Part shown: in pieces, positions 1 to 9,370 of the stretch
How the letters are laid out: the number at the start of each line of letters is the position of its first letter
Position numbering within the stretch: the stretch's first letter is position 1
Assembly: GCA_012032965.1 (NCBI GenBank)
Contig: JAAUPT010000001.1
Location: 1 to 20,925, forward strand
Direction of reading: 5' to 3'
Source of the DNA: Nitrospira sp.
GTDB lineage: Bacteria > Nitrospirota > Nitrospiria > Nitrospirales > Nitrospiraceae
Length of the DNA stretch: 20,925 nucleotides
Position numbers and translations under genes: made by a program
Notes under the pieces: generated by a model
What the model was told of the DNA's origin: nothing
The model's input: only the letters and a program-made list of their open reading frames with translations
Database searches by the model: none

Positions 1-1
1 C

Positions 2-511
2 GAGAAGAGTTTTACGGAACATCTGGGTTGGCCTGACGCCAAGGTCGCCTCCTATGTCTCCAATCTGCTGGTGGAATTTACCCATACGGATCAGCTCTAT
101 AAGATTAGAAGCCAACAGAATCAACCAGCTGATACGGTCGTGGATCTGTTGTTTGAATCCGAAGTCATGCTCGAAGCGCAATCGTTGGATCGTGAGCAGG
201 AGGTTCATCGCCATATCGGTGACTTCACCCTCTTCATGGCCGGATTGTTTCCCGAATACCTGCGACGGCTTAAAACGGCCGGACGCATTTATCACAAGGA
301 CTTTCTCGTCGACTATGTGAAAACGGGCAAGCGATCGTACGGGATTGTGGCGCAGATCGGCCGTGATGATGCTGAAACCAACTTGCCCTTGTTTCAGAAG
401 TTATCCGAGAACTTTGAACTCTGCGTGACCGGCCTGGGATTTGTGCGGTCGGACTTGGATCGCATGCAGGATCCTGCCTATCGGAAGACTCGGGATCTGC
501 TCTTGAATTGA
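2..511 (+). CDS. Conserved-looking protein of unknown function, 5' partial
   Basis: The reading frame is open from base 2, so the gene begins before the window; 169 codons plus the stop are visible. I do not recognise the family. The visible part is soluble, rich in charged residues and probably mostly helical, with no signal peptide, membrane segment or metal-binding cluster. An in-frame GTG at position 71 is not a convincing start, because sensible sequence continues upstream of it. Its TGA stop (509-511) overlaps the TTG that probably starts the next gene, so it is likely the first visible member of an operon with the asparaginase and VOC genes. No function is inferred. Confidence 0.75.
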   Translation, partial: EKSFTEHLGWPDAKVASYVSNLLVEFTHTDQLYKIRSQQNQPADTVVDLLFESEVMLEAQSLDREQEVHRHIGDFTLFMAGLFPEYLRRLKTAGRIYHKDFLVDYVKTGKRSYGIVAQIGRDDAETNLPLFQKLSENFELCVTGLGFVRSDLDRMQDPAYRKTRDLLLN

Positions 512-1391
512 ACACGACTCGCCCCATCATCCTCGCGCACGGGGCGCCGGTTCCCGTGCGATGACCTTACGACAATCTGCGTGCCTACATGCCGCGTTGC
601 AGGTCGGCTATCATCTGCTGGATCGTGGCGGCTCGGCACTCCTTGCCGTCGAGCAGACCATCCGTGTCCTAGAGCGCAGTGGGCTCTTTAATGCCGGGAA
701 CGGATCCAAGCTGCAGCTCGATGGCATACCGAGGATGGATGCATCTATCATGGAAGGACAGAGCTTGCGCGCCGGCACCGTAGCCTCCATTGAGGGCATA
801 CTCCATCCGATTACTGCTGCGCGCTTGGTCATGGAGCACACACCTCATGTGTTGCTTGTCGGCCCGCATGCTGGACGATTTGCCCGTCATTTCAAACTTG
901 AGCGGCATCGGGTCGCAGGAACCCCACGCCGGTTCTCTCTCAAAACAGCCCTCCGAAAATCTACAGCAGGCCGGGACCGGCACGGAACGGTTGGAGCAGT
1001 CTCGCTGGATCGAACCGGAACGGTTGCCGCTGGGGCTTCGACCGGTGGGATCGAGCTCATGTTGCCCGGTCGAGTCGGGGACACGCCAATTATCGGTTCT
1101 GGGGTGTATGCTGATAACGATACCGGTGCGGTGTCTATGACAGGGTGGGGCGAGAGCATCATTCGTCTGGCGGTCGCCAAGGAGATTTGCGACCGATTAG
1201 GGCAAGGAAGGACGCCAGCCACCGCGGCACGACTTGTGTTGGGAAAGCTGGTCGACCGAATCAACGGATCTGCCGGCTGTCTGGTCCTTACTCCTGACGG
1301 GCGATTCACCATTCGTCATTCCACCTCTCACATGATGGCTGGATGGTGGGATGGGAAGGGAGAACCGATCGTGAAAGACCAATTTCGATGA
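508..1391 (+). CDS. Isoaspartyl peptidase / L-asparaginase (Ntn-hydrolase family), one frameshift near the start
   Basis: This family hydrolyses isoaspartyl dipeptides and L-asparagine after autocleavage that exposes a catalytic threonine. The frame opening at ATG 561 has the expected motifs: an FNAGNGS-like segment, the autocleavage site HGTVGAV (Thr codon 987-989) and the STGG loop. Starting at 561 would lose the conserved HGGAG motif. That motif is encoded just upstream, but one G is missing from the G-run at 541-544. Restoring it joins a TTG start at 508, which overlaps the upstream stop, to the rest and gives 294 residues. This is normal for the family, with N-terminus (M)NTRPIILAHGGAG. 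The 3' end overlaps the VOC gene by ATGA. The missing G is probably a sequence error. The alternative is a truncated protein from ATG 561. Confidence 0.87.
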
Positions 1392-1831
1392 GTAGAAGTT
1401 TGTTTCACCTTGCTTTCCCGATTCACGACGTAGAAGCCACGCTTCGGTTCTATGCGGATGGCCTTGGGTGTGCCGTCGGACGGCGGACAAAACAGGCACT
1501 GACGCTGGGCTTGGCTGGTCACCAGCTCGTCGCGCATGTCGTGCCGGATCTGCCCTTGAAGCAACAAGGTATTTATCCCCGGCATTTCGGATTGATCTTT
1601 CTGTCGCAAGAGGACTGGCAGATGCTGGCAGATCGAGCCAAAGAGAAGGGTCTCCCGTTCTATCAACAGCCGCGCGTGCGTTTCCCCGGGACCCGTATCG
1701 AACACCGCACGTTCTTTCTGGAAGATCCGTCACACAATTTGCTCGAGTTCAAACACTACACCCACGAATCGGCCATCTTTGGCGAACAGGATCACGGTCA
1801 GGTCGGCGACTCTTCTGAGTATTCAGAGTAA
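1388..1831 (+). CDS. VOC-fold (glyoxalase/bleomycin-resistance/dioxygenase superfamily) protein
   Basis: This is a 147-residue protein with two beta-alpha-beta-beta-beta modules. Visible landmarks are FHLAFPIHDVEATLRFY at the N-terminus, a central RHFGLIF strand, and the C-terminal LEDPSHNLLEFKHY, whose Glu is at the usual metal-ligand position. His in FHLAF and His in RHFGL are further candidate ligands. VOC proteins include glyoxalase I, extradiol dioxygenases and fosfomycin/bleomycin resistance proteins. This one is single-domain and the substrate cannot be read from sequence. The ATG at 1388 is preferred over the upstream in-frame ATG 1343 because its ATGA overlaps the asparaginase stop, implying translational coupling. 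It converges on mtgA, leaving 16 bases between the stops. Confidence 0.85.
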   Translation: MSRSLFHLAFPIHDVEATLRFYADGLGCAVGRRTKQALTLGLAGHQLVAHVVPDLPLKQQGIYPRHFGLIFLSQEDWQMLADRAKEKGLPFYQQPRVRFPGTRIEHRTFFLEDPSHNLLEFKHYTHESAIFGEQDHGQVGDSSEYSE

Positions 1832-1847
1832 CGATTGCTTGGGGGTT

Positions 1848-2657
1848 CTACTCGTCGGCGATTCGTACGGGGCTCGCGGATTGGCGATTGATCCACTTTA
1901 AAATGCGCTCATGTCGGCGAGTGAGGAAGGTCGTTTTTCGCAAGGGGTCGTATCGGCGTGGCGACGGTAAGATCGCCGCCAGCCAGGCGGCTTCGTCAGC
2001 CGTCAAGTCCTGCGAAGGTTTTCCAAAATGATGACGGGCGGCGGCTTCAGCGCCGTAGATACCCTTCCCCCATTCAGCCACGTTGAGATACAATTCGAGA
2101 ATACGTTTCTTCGTCAGATGTCGTTCGAGTGAGCGGGTAATCAGCGCTTCTCGCGCTTTCCGTAAGAGGGACCGTTCGGATGACAGGTAGAGATTTTTGG
2201 CCAGTTGCTGAGTGATGGTGCTCCCGCCTCGTTTCATTTCTCCTGCTTCCAGGTTATAGAACGCCGCGTGGCGGATGCCTTCCCAATCAAATCCTTCGTG
2301 GGTGAAGAACGAGGCATCCTCGGCCGCCACGACTGCATGGCGAAGATGGGGAGAGATGCGTGAGAGCGGCACCCACGCCCAATGGCGTCCGATGGTCCGA
2401 GCCTGTTCTTTGGCCTGAGTTTCTCGTGCCTCCATCAGCGCCGTCGATGCTGGGTTCGTCCGCACGAGGAGGCTTACATCGGGAAGCGTGATGAGCCAGC
2501 TCAGCCCCAGGATGCCCAAGGGAAGTCCGATAAGCACCGTGCTCCAGAGGAGCCTGCGAGCCACCCGGCGAGGTCTGGTTGACTTGGATGGAGGGGGATC
2601 GTATGTGTAGTACCGTTGAAAGACGGCATTGCGACGCGAGTTTCGTTTTGAATTCAT
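1848..2657 (-). CDS. mtgA: Monofunctional biosynthetic peptidoglycan transglycosylase
   Basis: The GT51 glycosyltransferase polymerises lipid II into glycan strands at the inner membrane. The product is 269 residues: a basic cytoplasmic N-terminus, one membrane anchor at about residues 36-58, then the GT51 domain. Key motifs are VAAEDASFFTHEGFDW (catalytic Glu about residue 113), KRGGSTITQQLAKNL, the RKAREAL segment and KKRILELYLN. No transpeptidase domain follows, so it is monofunctional. I place the start at ATG 2657 (MNSKRNSRRN); the frame stays open further upstream, but that extension lies inside engB and is not family-like. A weak sigma70-like pair inside engB (TTGATA at 2697-2702, TTTCAT at 2674-2679, spacing 17) could drive it. 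Divergent from engB, with 16 bases between starts. Confidence 0.93.
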   Translation of the reverse strand: MNSKRNSRRNAVFQRYYTYDPPPSKSTRPRRVARRLLWSTVLIGLPLGILGLSWLITLPDVSLLVRTNPASTALMEARETQAKEQARTIGRHWAWVPLSRISPHLRHAVVAAEDASFFTHEGFDWEGIRHAAFYNLEAGEMKRGGSTITQQLAKNLYLSSERSLLRKAREALITRSLERHLTKKRILELYLNVAEWGKGIYGAEAAARHHFGKPSQDLTADEAAWLAAILPSPRRYDPLRKTTFLTRRHERILKWINRQSASPVRIADE

Positions 2658-2673
2658 CACTGAGCCTAAGGGA

Positions 2674-3294
2674 ATGAAAATCTTCGCGGCTGAGTTTATC
2701 AAAAGTTGTGTCTCTCCAGAACAGTTTCCTTCCGGTGATCTCCACGAGATTGCCTTTGTGGGGCGTTCCAATGTCGGGAAGTCTTCGTTGATCAATTCAT
2801 TGCTTAATCGCCGTGATCTGGCAAAAATCAGCCGGACGCCGGGGAAAACGAGGGCTGTGAACGTGTTTCTCATTTCGACCTCCGATCCCGATATCGCGCA
2901 GTTCTATCTCGTGGATTTGCCGGGTTATGGATTCGCCAAAGTCTCGAAATCTCTCCGTGACCAATGGGGACCGTTGATGGAAGGCTATCTCGTCGACCGA
3001 GCCTCGTTGCTCGCCGTCGTGTTGTTGGTGGATTGCCGAGTCGTCACCGAGCAGGATCGGCAGACCATTGCCTGGCTTCGATCGATCCGAAGAAATCCGC
3101 TCATCGTGGCGACCAAGGTTGACAAATTGAAGCCCAGCGAACGGGTGCGCACTCTGAAACAAACGCATCGGGATCTAGGACTTACCCAAGGAGAAGTGTT
3201 GATTCCGTACTCGTCGATGACCGGGGATGGGCGAGAATGGGTCTGGGGAGCTCTCCGAGACTTGGTCGGTGGGCGACAGGCACGTGGTTCTTGA
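2674..3294 (+). CDS. engB: Ribosome-biogenesis GTP-binding protein EngB (YihA/YsxC family)
   Basis: EngB is an essential small GTPase needed for large-subunit ribosome assembly and, in some species, normal division. The 206-residue product has all G motifs in order: G1 GRSNVGKSS (about residues 30-38), G2 threonine within SRTPGKTRAVNVF, G3 DLPGYGFAK, G4 TKVDK and G5 SSMTGDG. Start ATG 2674 gives the typical MKIFAAEFIKSC N-terminus; an earlier in-frame ATG at 2629 adds residues that are antisense to mtgA. The AAGGGA directly before the ATG is too close to be an ideal ribosome site. The gene converges on the SurA-like gene with a 53-base gap in which I see no clear terminator. Confidence 0.95.
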   Translation: MKIFAAEFIKSCVSPEQFPSGDLHEIAFVGRSNVGKSSLINSLLNRRDLAKISRTPGKTRAVNVFLISTSDPDIAQFYLVDLPGYGFAKVSKSLRDQWGPLMEGYLVDRASLLAVVLLVDCRVVTEQDRQTIAWLRSIRRNPLIVATKVDKLKPSERVRTLKQTHRDLGLTQGEVLIPYSSMTGDGREWVWGALRDLVGGRQARGS

Positions 3295-3347
3295 TCGTGA
3301 TCTGGTGTGCGGAGGGGTCCAGTCGACTGATGGCAGAGGTGGGGGAA

Positions 3348-4309
3348 TTAGAACTTGATTTCGATGTAGGCCTTGTTTTTGAGATCCACCAACCAGGACT
3401 CGTACATGTCCGCACTTTTCTGCTGATAGACCAATTCCTGAATCTCCCCGTCGAACATCCTCATTACGGGGCGAAAACTGTTTTTGGCTTTCTCTCATCC
3501 ATGCGAATGATGTGGACCCCCTCGGGACTCTCGATGATGTCGGAAATACCTCCCGGCACCAAACGGGCGACGGCCTGCTCAAGTACGGGCCAAAGCTCTC
3601 CTTGCCGGACCAATCCGAGTCGTCCGCCATGCAAGGAATTAGTACCGTCTGAATACTGCAAGGCGACATCTTCGAATTTCTCGCCCCGCTTCAAGTCGTC
3701 CATGGCTCGGCGGGCTTTGGTCAGTGCATCTGCCAGCCCGTCCGAAGAGCGTGGCGTAATGATGATCTGGCTCAGATGGTATTCTTCGGGAAAGGCGAAT
3801 TGCTCACGATGCTCTTGGTAGTAGCGCTTGATCTCGGAGTCTCCGACCGTAATATTGCCTCGAATGTGTTGGTCCACGACCCTCATCAGAATGAGCTGAT
3901 CGCGCACACTTCGGACATCGTTCGGATTCGTGGGGTCGAGGGATTTGTCTTGCTGTTTCATTTGCGCGAGGGCTTGCTGGACTTCCAGGTCTGACACCTC
4001 GACGCTCTTGGTCTTGGCTTCTTGTAGTTGCAATTTCCGCTCGATCAGTTTCGTCAATGCCATGTATTCGGCTGTTTTCAATTGTTGAGCGAGATTGCTT
4101 CCGGGGAGTTCGCGAGAGAGACGTTCTTGTTCCGCTCTGAACTCATGCTTCACGTCCGACAGCATGATTAATTCCGTATTCACGATGGCAACGATGCGAT
4201 CCTGTAGGTGGGCAGCGGAGAAGGCCGGAGGCCAGGTTGGGATCATCAAGAGGGCAAGCAGCAATGCTAGACGGACCTGCCAACCTGATCCGAGGAAAAC
4301 ACGTGTCAT
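3348..4309 (-). CDS. SurA-like periplasmic parvulin-type peptidyl-prolyl isomerase, two frameshifts near the 3' end
   Basis: SurA-type chaperone/isomerases help outer-membrane proteins fold in the periplasm. There is a signal peptide at about residues 1-31 (hydrophobic LALLLALLMIP, then AFSA). A SurA-N-like helical region with IVAIVNTELIMLSDV follows, then one parvulin domain from about residue 175 (YHLSQIIITP, GEKFEDVALQYSDG, GGRLGLVRQGEL, SPEGVHIIRMDE). The frame stops at 3464, but two single extra bases near 3474 (TAATGAGG for TATGAGG) and 3457 (GGGG for GGG) account for it. Removing them restores FAPYEDVRREIQELVYQQKS and a C-terminal helix ending at TAA 3348-3350, 319 residues in total. 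It is the last gene of the rfaE2-mfd-parvulin operon, 75 bases after its neighbour. Confidence 0.88.
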
Positions 4310-4384
4310 GACCCTTTCACCCGGTGCAAAATGGTAATTCGTTATTGTACACGAAAGGGAAGGTTTCAGGGAATCAAACAGAGG

Positions 4385-5281
4385 CTAACGCGAGCCGGTA
4401 TCCTCGGTAATATAGCGAGATGCTTCCGCAAAGCGAACCGAGGCGTTTGTTCGGATGTCGGCGATCACTTCATCGAACCGCTTCCGGCGTTTCTCGGCCA
4501 GCAACTCCTGCCGAAGCCGTTCCTGTGTCGCGAGGTCGGCTTGAATAATGGTTTCATCGAGGGGGGTCAGCATGACCAAATAATAACCGTTGTCGGTCTT
4601 AATGGGTGCACTGACCATTCCAGGTTTGAGCGTATGGATGGCGTCATCCACTTCAGGGAGGACGAGTCCCTTTCGGTATGGCCCGAGGTCGCCACCCTGT
4701 CCCTTCGTCTTCTCATCGATCGAATACCGTTGAGCGAACTTCGCAAAACTTCCGCCTCGATTGATCTGCGTCTCAAGGTCTTTCGCCGCATAGACATTGG
4801 GCAACAGCATAATCGAGATATTGGCTTTCAACGGGTCTAAGAGTTCGCTGGCGTGGCTCTCGTAGTAAGCAGTCAGTTCCTCTTGCGTCAGCTCTACCTT
4901 GGATTGAAGTTTGTCTTTCAACAGCTCGTCCAGGATCAACTGTTCCTTATATCGGTGTGTCTTGTCCCGAATCGTATCGTCCTGATCAAGCCCTCGGCGT
5001 CGAGCTTCCTGCATGAGCAGTTCTTTGGTGATGAGCTCGTCGAGGAATTGTCGTTTCCCACCTTCCTTCTCGTAGCGGGACTTGGTCGCAGGTGAGAGCT
5101 CCCCCCAGCGAAGGTCGAATTCTGCCTGAGTGATGGCTCGCCCATTGACCAGGGCGACGACCGGTTCCTCTTGTCGCTCCACGCATCCCAACATTCCAAG
5201 CCCTGACCAGGCCAGGATACCGGTCAGCAACAGAGAAAGAAGAGATGTTCTATGGAGAATGAGGAATCCGATTGGTTTCAT
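4385..5281 (-). CDS. Parvulin-type peptidyl-prolyl isomerase lipoprotein (PpiC/PrsA-like)
   Basis: This is a 298-residue predicted lipoprotein. An N-terminal hydrophobic segment ends in a lipobox (GMLGC), so Cys near residue 33 should be lipidated. Next come VVALVNGRAITQAEFDLRW, typical of SurA/PrsA N-terminal regions, and a helical arm. The parvulin domain lies around residues 150-250 (ISIMLLPNVYAAK, GGSFAKFAQRYSIDE, GGDLGPYRKG, TDNGYYLVMLTP). ATG 5281 gives the best signal peptide; the frame extends upstream with an alternative ATG at 5326 that overlaps mfd. It lies 25 bases after mfd and just before a second parvulin gene. It probably acts in the periplasm as a foldase. A specific PrsA or SurA name is not justified. 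Confidence 0.88.
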   Translation of the reverse strand: MKPIGFLILHRTSLLSLLLTGILAWSGLGMLGCVERQEEPVVALVNGRAITQAEFDLRWGELSPATKSRYEKEGGKRQFLDELITKELLMQEARRRGLDQDDTIRDKTHRYKEQLILDELLKDKLQSKVELTQEELTAYYESHASELLDPLKANISIMLLPNVYAAKDLETQINRGGSFAKFAQRYSIDEKTKGQGGDLGPYRKGLVLPEVDDAIHTLKPGMVSAPIKTDNGYYLVMLTPLDETIIQADLATQERLRQELLAEKRRKRFDEVIADIRTNASVRFAEASRYITEDTGSR

Positions 5282-5306
5282 GCGTTGTGGTACATGCGGG
5301 TCTCTC

Positions 5307-8300
5307 TCACGAGGTGGTCGCATCCTTTTCGAAGGTCTTGGTATCACAGAGATCAAGGCTTTGCAAGATTGCGTTGAGTTCTGAGAAGAGTGATGGCCAG
5401 TCATCATGGCGCAGTTGGATCTCAAATGAGACGGGACTTAGGAACCGCAGCCGCTTCTTGAGTTGGTCCATCAATCGGTGGATGGCGCTCTCCGGGATGG
5501 CAGCCTTAGGCTGGAATATGATCTTCGCGATTTGGTCGTGCACCTCGATCGAGGCCAGACGAAGCCGTTTCGCATGAGTCCGAAGTTGCATGACTTCGAG
5601 CAATCGTTCGATCGGCTCGGGAGGGGAGCCGTATCGGTCTTGTATTTCTCCGTGCAACAGGGCCAACTCGCCGACCTGGCCACAGGCGGTCAGCCGCTTA
5701 TAGAGGGACAACCGCTGGTGGGGATCGGCCACATAATGCTCGGGAATAAAGGCTGATACCGGAAGTTGGAGGGTTGGGTCTGGCTCTTCTTCGATAATAT
5801 GACCCTTTAACCGTTGAACGGCCTGTTCCACCATTTGCATGTATAGGTCCAAGCCAATTGCCGCAATATGCCCGGATTGTTGCTTGCCGAGAAGGTTGCC
5901 CGCCCCACGGATCTCGAGGTCTGCCGCAGCGATACGGAAGCCTGATCCGAGTTCTGTGAACTGCTGAATGGCGATCAATCGTTTCTGCGCATCGCCGGCA
6001 AGCGTTCCTTCGTCAGGGATCAAAAAGTAGGCGTAGGCTTGCTCTCCGCCACGCCCGACCCGTCCGCGCAGCTGATAGAGCTGCGCGAGGCCGAAGAGAT
6101 CAGCTCGATTGACAATAATCGTATTGGCATTCGCGACATCAAGCCCCGATTGAATGATAGCAGAAGCGATCAAGACATCCGCCTCGCGCTTCACAAATTT
6201 CAGCATCACGGCTTCCAACATCCTGCCATCCATCTGACCGTGGGCCATAACCATCCGCGCCTGTGGAACCAGCTGTTGCAGCCACGTCCCAATTCGTTCC
6301 AACGATTCAACTCTATTGTGGACAAAATACACCTGTCCTCCTCGCCCGAGCTCGCGGAGGATGGCGTCGCGAACGGCTTTATCACTGGACCGGATCACCT
6401 CGGTTTTGATCGCCAACCGGCCGCCGTGGAGTGTCAATGATGGAGAGATCGCGTACGCTGGACATGGCCATCTGAAGGGTTCGTGGGATCGGGGTGGCGG
6501 TGAGGGTGAGGACGTCGACCTGCGTGCGCAGTTGCTTGAGCCGTTCCTTATGCTTGACGCCGAACCACTGTTCCTCATCGATGATGACCAGACCCAGTTG
6601 CCGAAAGGCCACGTCTTTCTGAAGCAGTCGGTGCGTGCCGATGACCACGTCGATGGTGCCCGCCGCGGTATCCTTGAGGATCGCTTTGGTTTCTCGAGGC
6701 GATTGGAATCGTGAAAGAAGCGCCACCCTCATGGGGAATGGAGCGAATCGTTCAGAAAAATTCTCGTAATGTTGATGGGCCAAAAGAGTCGTCGGGACCA
6801 GTACTGCAACCTGCCGATCGTGCTCGACGGCTTTGAAGGCCGCCCGCATGGCCACCTCCGTTTTTCCGTATCCGACGTCTCCACAGATGAGCCGATCCAT
6901 CGGCCTTGTCGCTTCCATATCTCGACCGATGTCTTCGATGGCTTTCAGCTGGTCCGGCGTTTCCTCGTATTCAAAGGCCGCTTCGAATTCGTGATAAAGG
7001 GTCGTCGAGGTACCATACGCGTTCCGTTTCACTAGCTCGCGGTTGGCATAGAGGTCAATCAATTCGTGGGCCATTTCTTCGATGTCCTTCTTCACTCGCG
7101 CGGTCGTCTTGGCCCAACTGGTTCCGCCCAATCGATCAAGTCGCGGGACATGGCTTTCGGCTCCGCTGTACCGTTGAACCTGATTCAAACGGTCGAGAGG
7201 AACATAGAGCGTATCCCCGCCGGAAAACTCCAGAATCAGATAGTCGCTCTCGAAGTCTTGGACGACCAAACGTTTCAGCCCTCGATATTTGGCGATCCCA
7301 TGTTGGACATGCACCACATAGTCGCCCACGTTGAGGTCTTCCAAGGAGGAGAGGAAGGTGCCGTCCGGCTTTTGGGTTGAGGTTTGTGACGTGCTCCCTT
7401 AGCGAACAGTTCTTCTTCGGTCAATAAGGCGAGTCGAAGCTCTCCTGAGAGAAATCCTGTTGAAAGATCGCCATGCAGCACATAAAAGGGGAGCTTGCCG
7501 GTGCTCCGCCTTGACCACAGCGAAGACTCCCACGGGTCGGCCGGCAGATCATGTTCTCGAAGCAGGGCGAGTAAACGATCGACCTGACCGCGACTGCGCG
7601 CTACCAGCACCACTCGATGCTCATTCCGGAGTCCTTCCAAGATGCTGAGAGTTTGGCTGAAGGCTGTGCCACGCACCCCGAGTCCGATGCTGCCCGGTAT
7701 TTGAACAGGAAATGAAAAAGTCGGAGTCCACGAAGAACTCGGAGGAGCCAGCGGTTCCAAGCCTAGGATCGACCACGCGGCGATTCGCTCCTGCATCTCG
7801 TTCCAGGTCCAGAAAGAGTCGCTCCGGCGAGGGATAGGGATTCGACGCATCCCTATCGACGTGACGAAGATATCCATCGTCGATCTTGCCCCACGCCGTG
7901 TCACAGGCTTGCTTCAATGTCTCAGGTTGATCGAAAGCGAGGGTGGGTACCCCGATGAGATAGTCGAAGAGGGTGTCCAGAGAGTGGTAGAGGTCGGGGC
8001 CTCTCCACTCGGCGTCTGCCTGAATAGGGGTGGTTGCATCCGAGGCTTCGGCTGGACGAATGAACTCCCGCGCAGGTAAAACCCACCCTTCCTTGAGTTT
8101 CATGATGGAAGTCTGTGTCGCAGGGTCGAACAACCGGATTGACTCGACCTGATCGCCAAGAAATTCAACGCGCAGAGGGTTGGCATAGGCAGTCGAAAAG
8201 ATATCGACGATCCCGCCGCGGATACTGAACTCTCCCGGGATTTCAACAACGGAAACCCGCCGATATCCCAAGCGAAGGAGGTTGGTCGTGAGCGAGTCAC

Positions 8301-8775
8301 GCTCGAAGGTAGCGGCCGTCTCGAATCGAAAGATCGCCTGTTCGAAGGTCGAACGCGGGATCAAGCGGTGCATGGCCGCGGTGATGGAGGTGACGAGCAT
8401 GGTGGGTGGATCGGTCAGCAGTCGATGCAGCGTCGTCATCCGGTGTGCAATCAACCCGACATGCGGAGCGGTGGCCTCATAGGGAAGGGTTTCCCACTCT
8501 GGGAACCAAGCTAGGCCATCGACGGGGCGGCCGGTGAGTTCATGGAAAAAGCACAGGTCATTGAAGAGTCGTTCGGCGGATTCGTCGCTCTCTGTCACCA
8601 CAACCCATGGTCCGGAGCGCACGGACCCACTCTGTTGAGTGTCTGTCAGTAGCGTCAAGGCACAGGCTGCGGTAGACCCATGCGCCCCAAGAAGACAACT
8701 GCGCGCCTTCTCGTGGTCGAGCGACGAGCGAAGCGGGTCAAGCCAGGATTGTGTTTGAGGGTTGGTGCCAGACAC
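5307..8775 (-). CDS. mfd: Transcription-repair coupling factor Mfd, three frameshifts
   Basis: Mfd removes RNA polymerase stalled at DNA lesions and recruits UvrA. Domains in order: UvrB-like N-terminal module ([29 protein letters not shown]); RNA-polymerase-interacting domain ([18 protein letters not shown]); RecG-like helicase with Walker [15 protein letters not shown], an atypical [12 protein letters not shown] box and [15 protein letters not shown]; helicase lobe 2 with [10 protein letters not shown]; and the C-terminal TRCF domain. The frame breaks at about 7793-7801 (one extra base), 7370-7373 (A-run on the coding strand one short) and 6418-6426 (one extra base). Correcting these gives 1155 residues, matching the usual size near 1150. 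The start is GTG 8775, 3 bases after the rfaE2 stop; no clear ribosome site is visible. It is co-transcribed with rfaE2 and two foldase genes. Confidence 0.95.
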
Positions 8776-8778
8776 GTA

Positions 8779-9261
8779 TTATTTCGCGGTTGATCGGATG
8801 TGTTGAAGCAGCCCGGTGGTCGATAAGCCGGGAACAAGCGGGATCGTTTTGACGACACCGCCGCGGCCTTCGACGATGTCTCGGCCCACAATGTGGTCGA
8901 GTGCCCAATCCCCACCCTTGACGAGGACGTCCGGTTGAACGGATGTGATGAGTTGAAGCGGATCCGATTCATTGAAGACAACGACATAATCAACACAGCC
9001 TAATGCTGCCAGGACCTCAGCACGTTGGGCGTCCGGTACGACCGGTCGGTCAGGTGCTTTGTCGAGACTGCGGACAGACGCATCGCTGTTCACCCCGACG
9101 ACCAGGATATCACCCAACTCTTTGGCGGCCTGCAGGTAACGGGTATGCCCGATATGCATCAAGTCGAAACAGCCGTTGGTAAAGACGATCCGTTTTCCCT
9201 CTGCCCGTTCAGCGGAAAGTGTGGACAGAAGTTGTTCTTGCGGCAAAACTTTCGTAATCAT
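8779..9261 (-). CDS. rfaE2: D-glycero-beta-D-manno-heptose 1-phosphate adenylyltransferase (stand-alone RfaE2/HldE C-terminal type)
   Basis: The enzyme adenylates heptose 1-phosphate to ADP-heptose for the lipopolysaccharide core. The 160-residue protein is a complete cytidylyltransferase-like domain: FTNGCFDLMHIGH near residues 27-39 (the HIGH motif binds the nucleotide), VGVNSDASVRSL, DRPVV, and VKGGDW near the C-terminus. No kinase domain is fused, so this is the split form, unlike Escherichia coli HldE. ATG 9261 (MITKVLPQ) is chosen over the longer frame starting at 9333 because the extension is proline-rich and not family-like, and because a good -10 box lies just upstream of 9261. It is the first gene of the operon leading to mfd. 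Confidence 0.92.
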   Translation of the reverse strand: MITKVLPQEQLLSTLSAERAEGKRIVFTNGCFDLMHIGHTRYLQAAKELGDILVVGVNSDASVRSLDKAPDRPVVPDAQRAEVLAALGCVDYVVVFNESDPLQLITSVQPDVLVKGGDWALDHIVGRDIVEGRGGVVKTIPLVPGLSTTGLLQHIRSTAK

Positions 9262-9267
9262 GGGGCC

Positions 9268-9296
9268 ATCATACCGTGGTGGTGGTTGACAGTGAA
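9268..9296 (-). promoter_or_regulatory. Predicted sigma70-type promoter of rfaE2-mfd operon, leaderless arrangement
   Basis: On the - strand, TTCACT (9291-9296) and TATGAT (9268-9273) are separated by exactly 17 bases. Only six bases (9262-9267) separate the -10 box from ATG 9261, so transcription would begin at or within a base or two of the start codon. No Shine-Dalgarno sequence fits. This is prediction from consensus only. Confidence 0.5.
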
Positions 9297-9341
9297 AGAG
9301 TGATGGAGGGGAGAGAGTCCACCTTGGTCTCATCGGCTATT

Positions 9342-9370
9342 TTGATTGGTGCCTCGTCCAACGATAAGAT
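9342..9370 (+). promoter_or_regulatory. Predicted sigma70-type promoter of the hybrid kinase gene
   Basis: TTGATT (9342-9347) and TAAGAT (9365-9370) have a 17-base spacer. Transcription would begin near 9377 and leave a leader of about 110 bases before ATG 9487, which has its own strong ribosome site. Confidence 0.45.

Noticed and set aside
3320..3329. Palindrome CAGTCGACTG in the engB / SurA-like convergent gap
   Set aside because: Ten bases contain no loop suitable for a terminator and there is no second copy; it is compatible with chance.
8787..8996. Overlapping antisense and alternate frames around rfaE2, mfd and the kinase
   Set aside because: They lack ribosome sites and family motifs and mirror the codon pattern of the intact gene on the other strand or frame.
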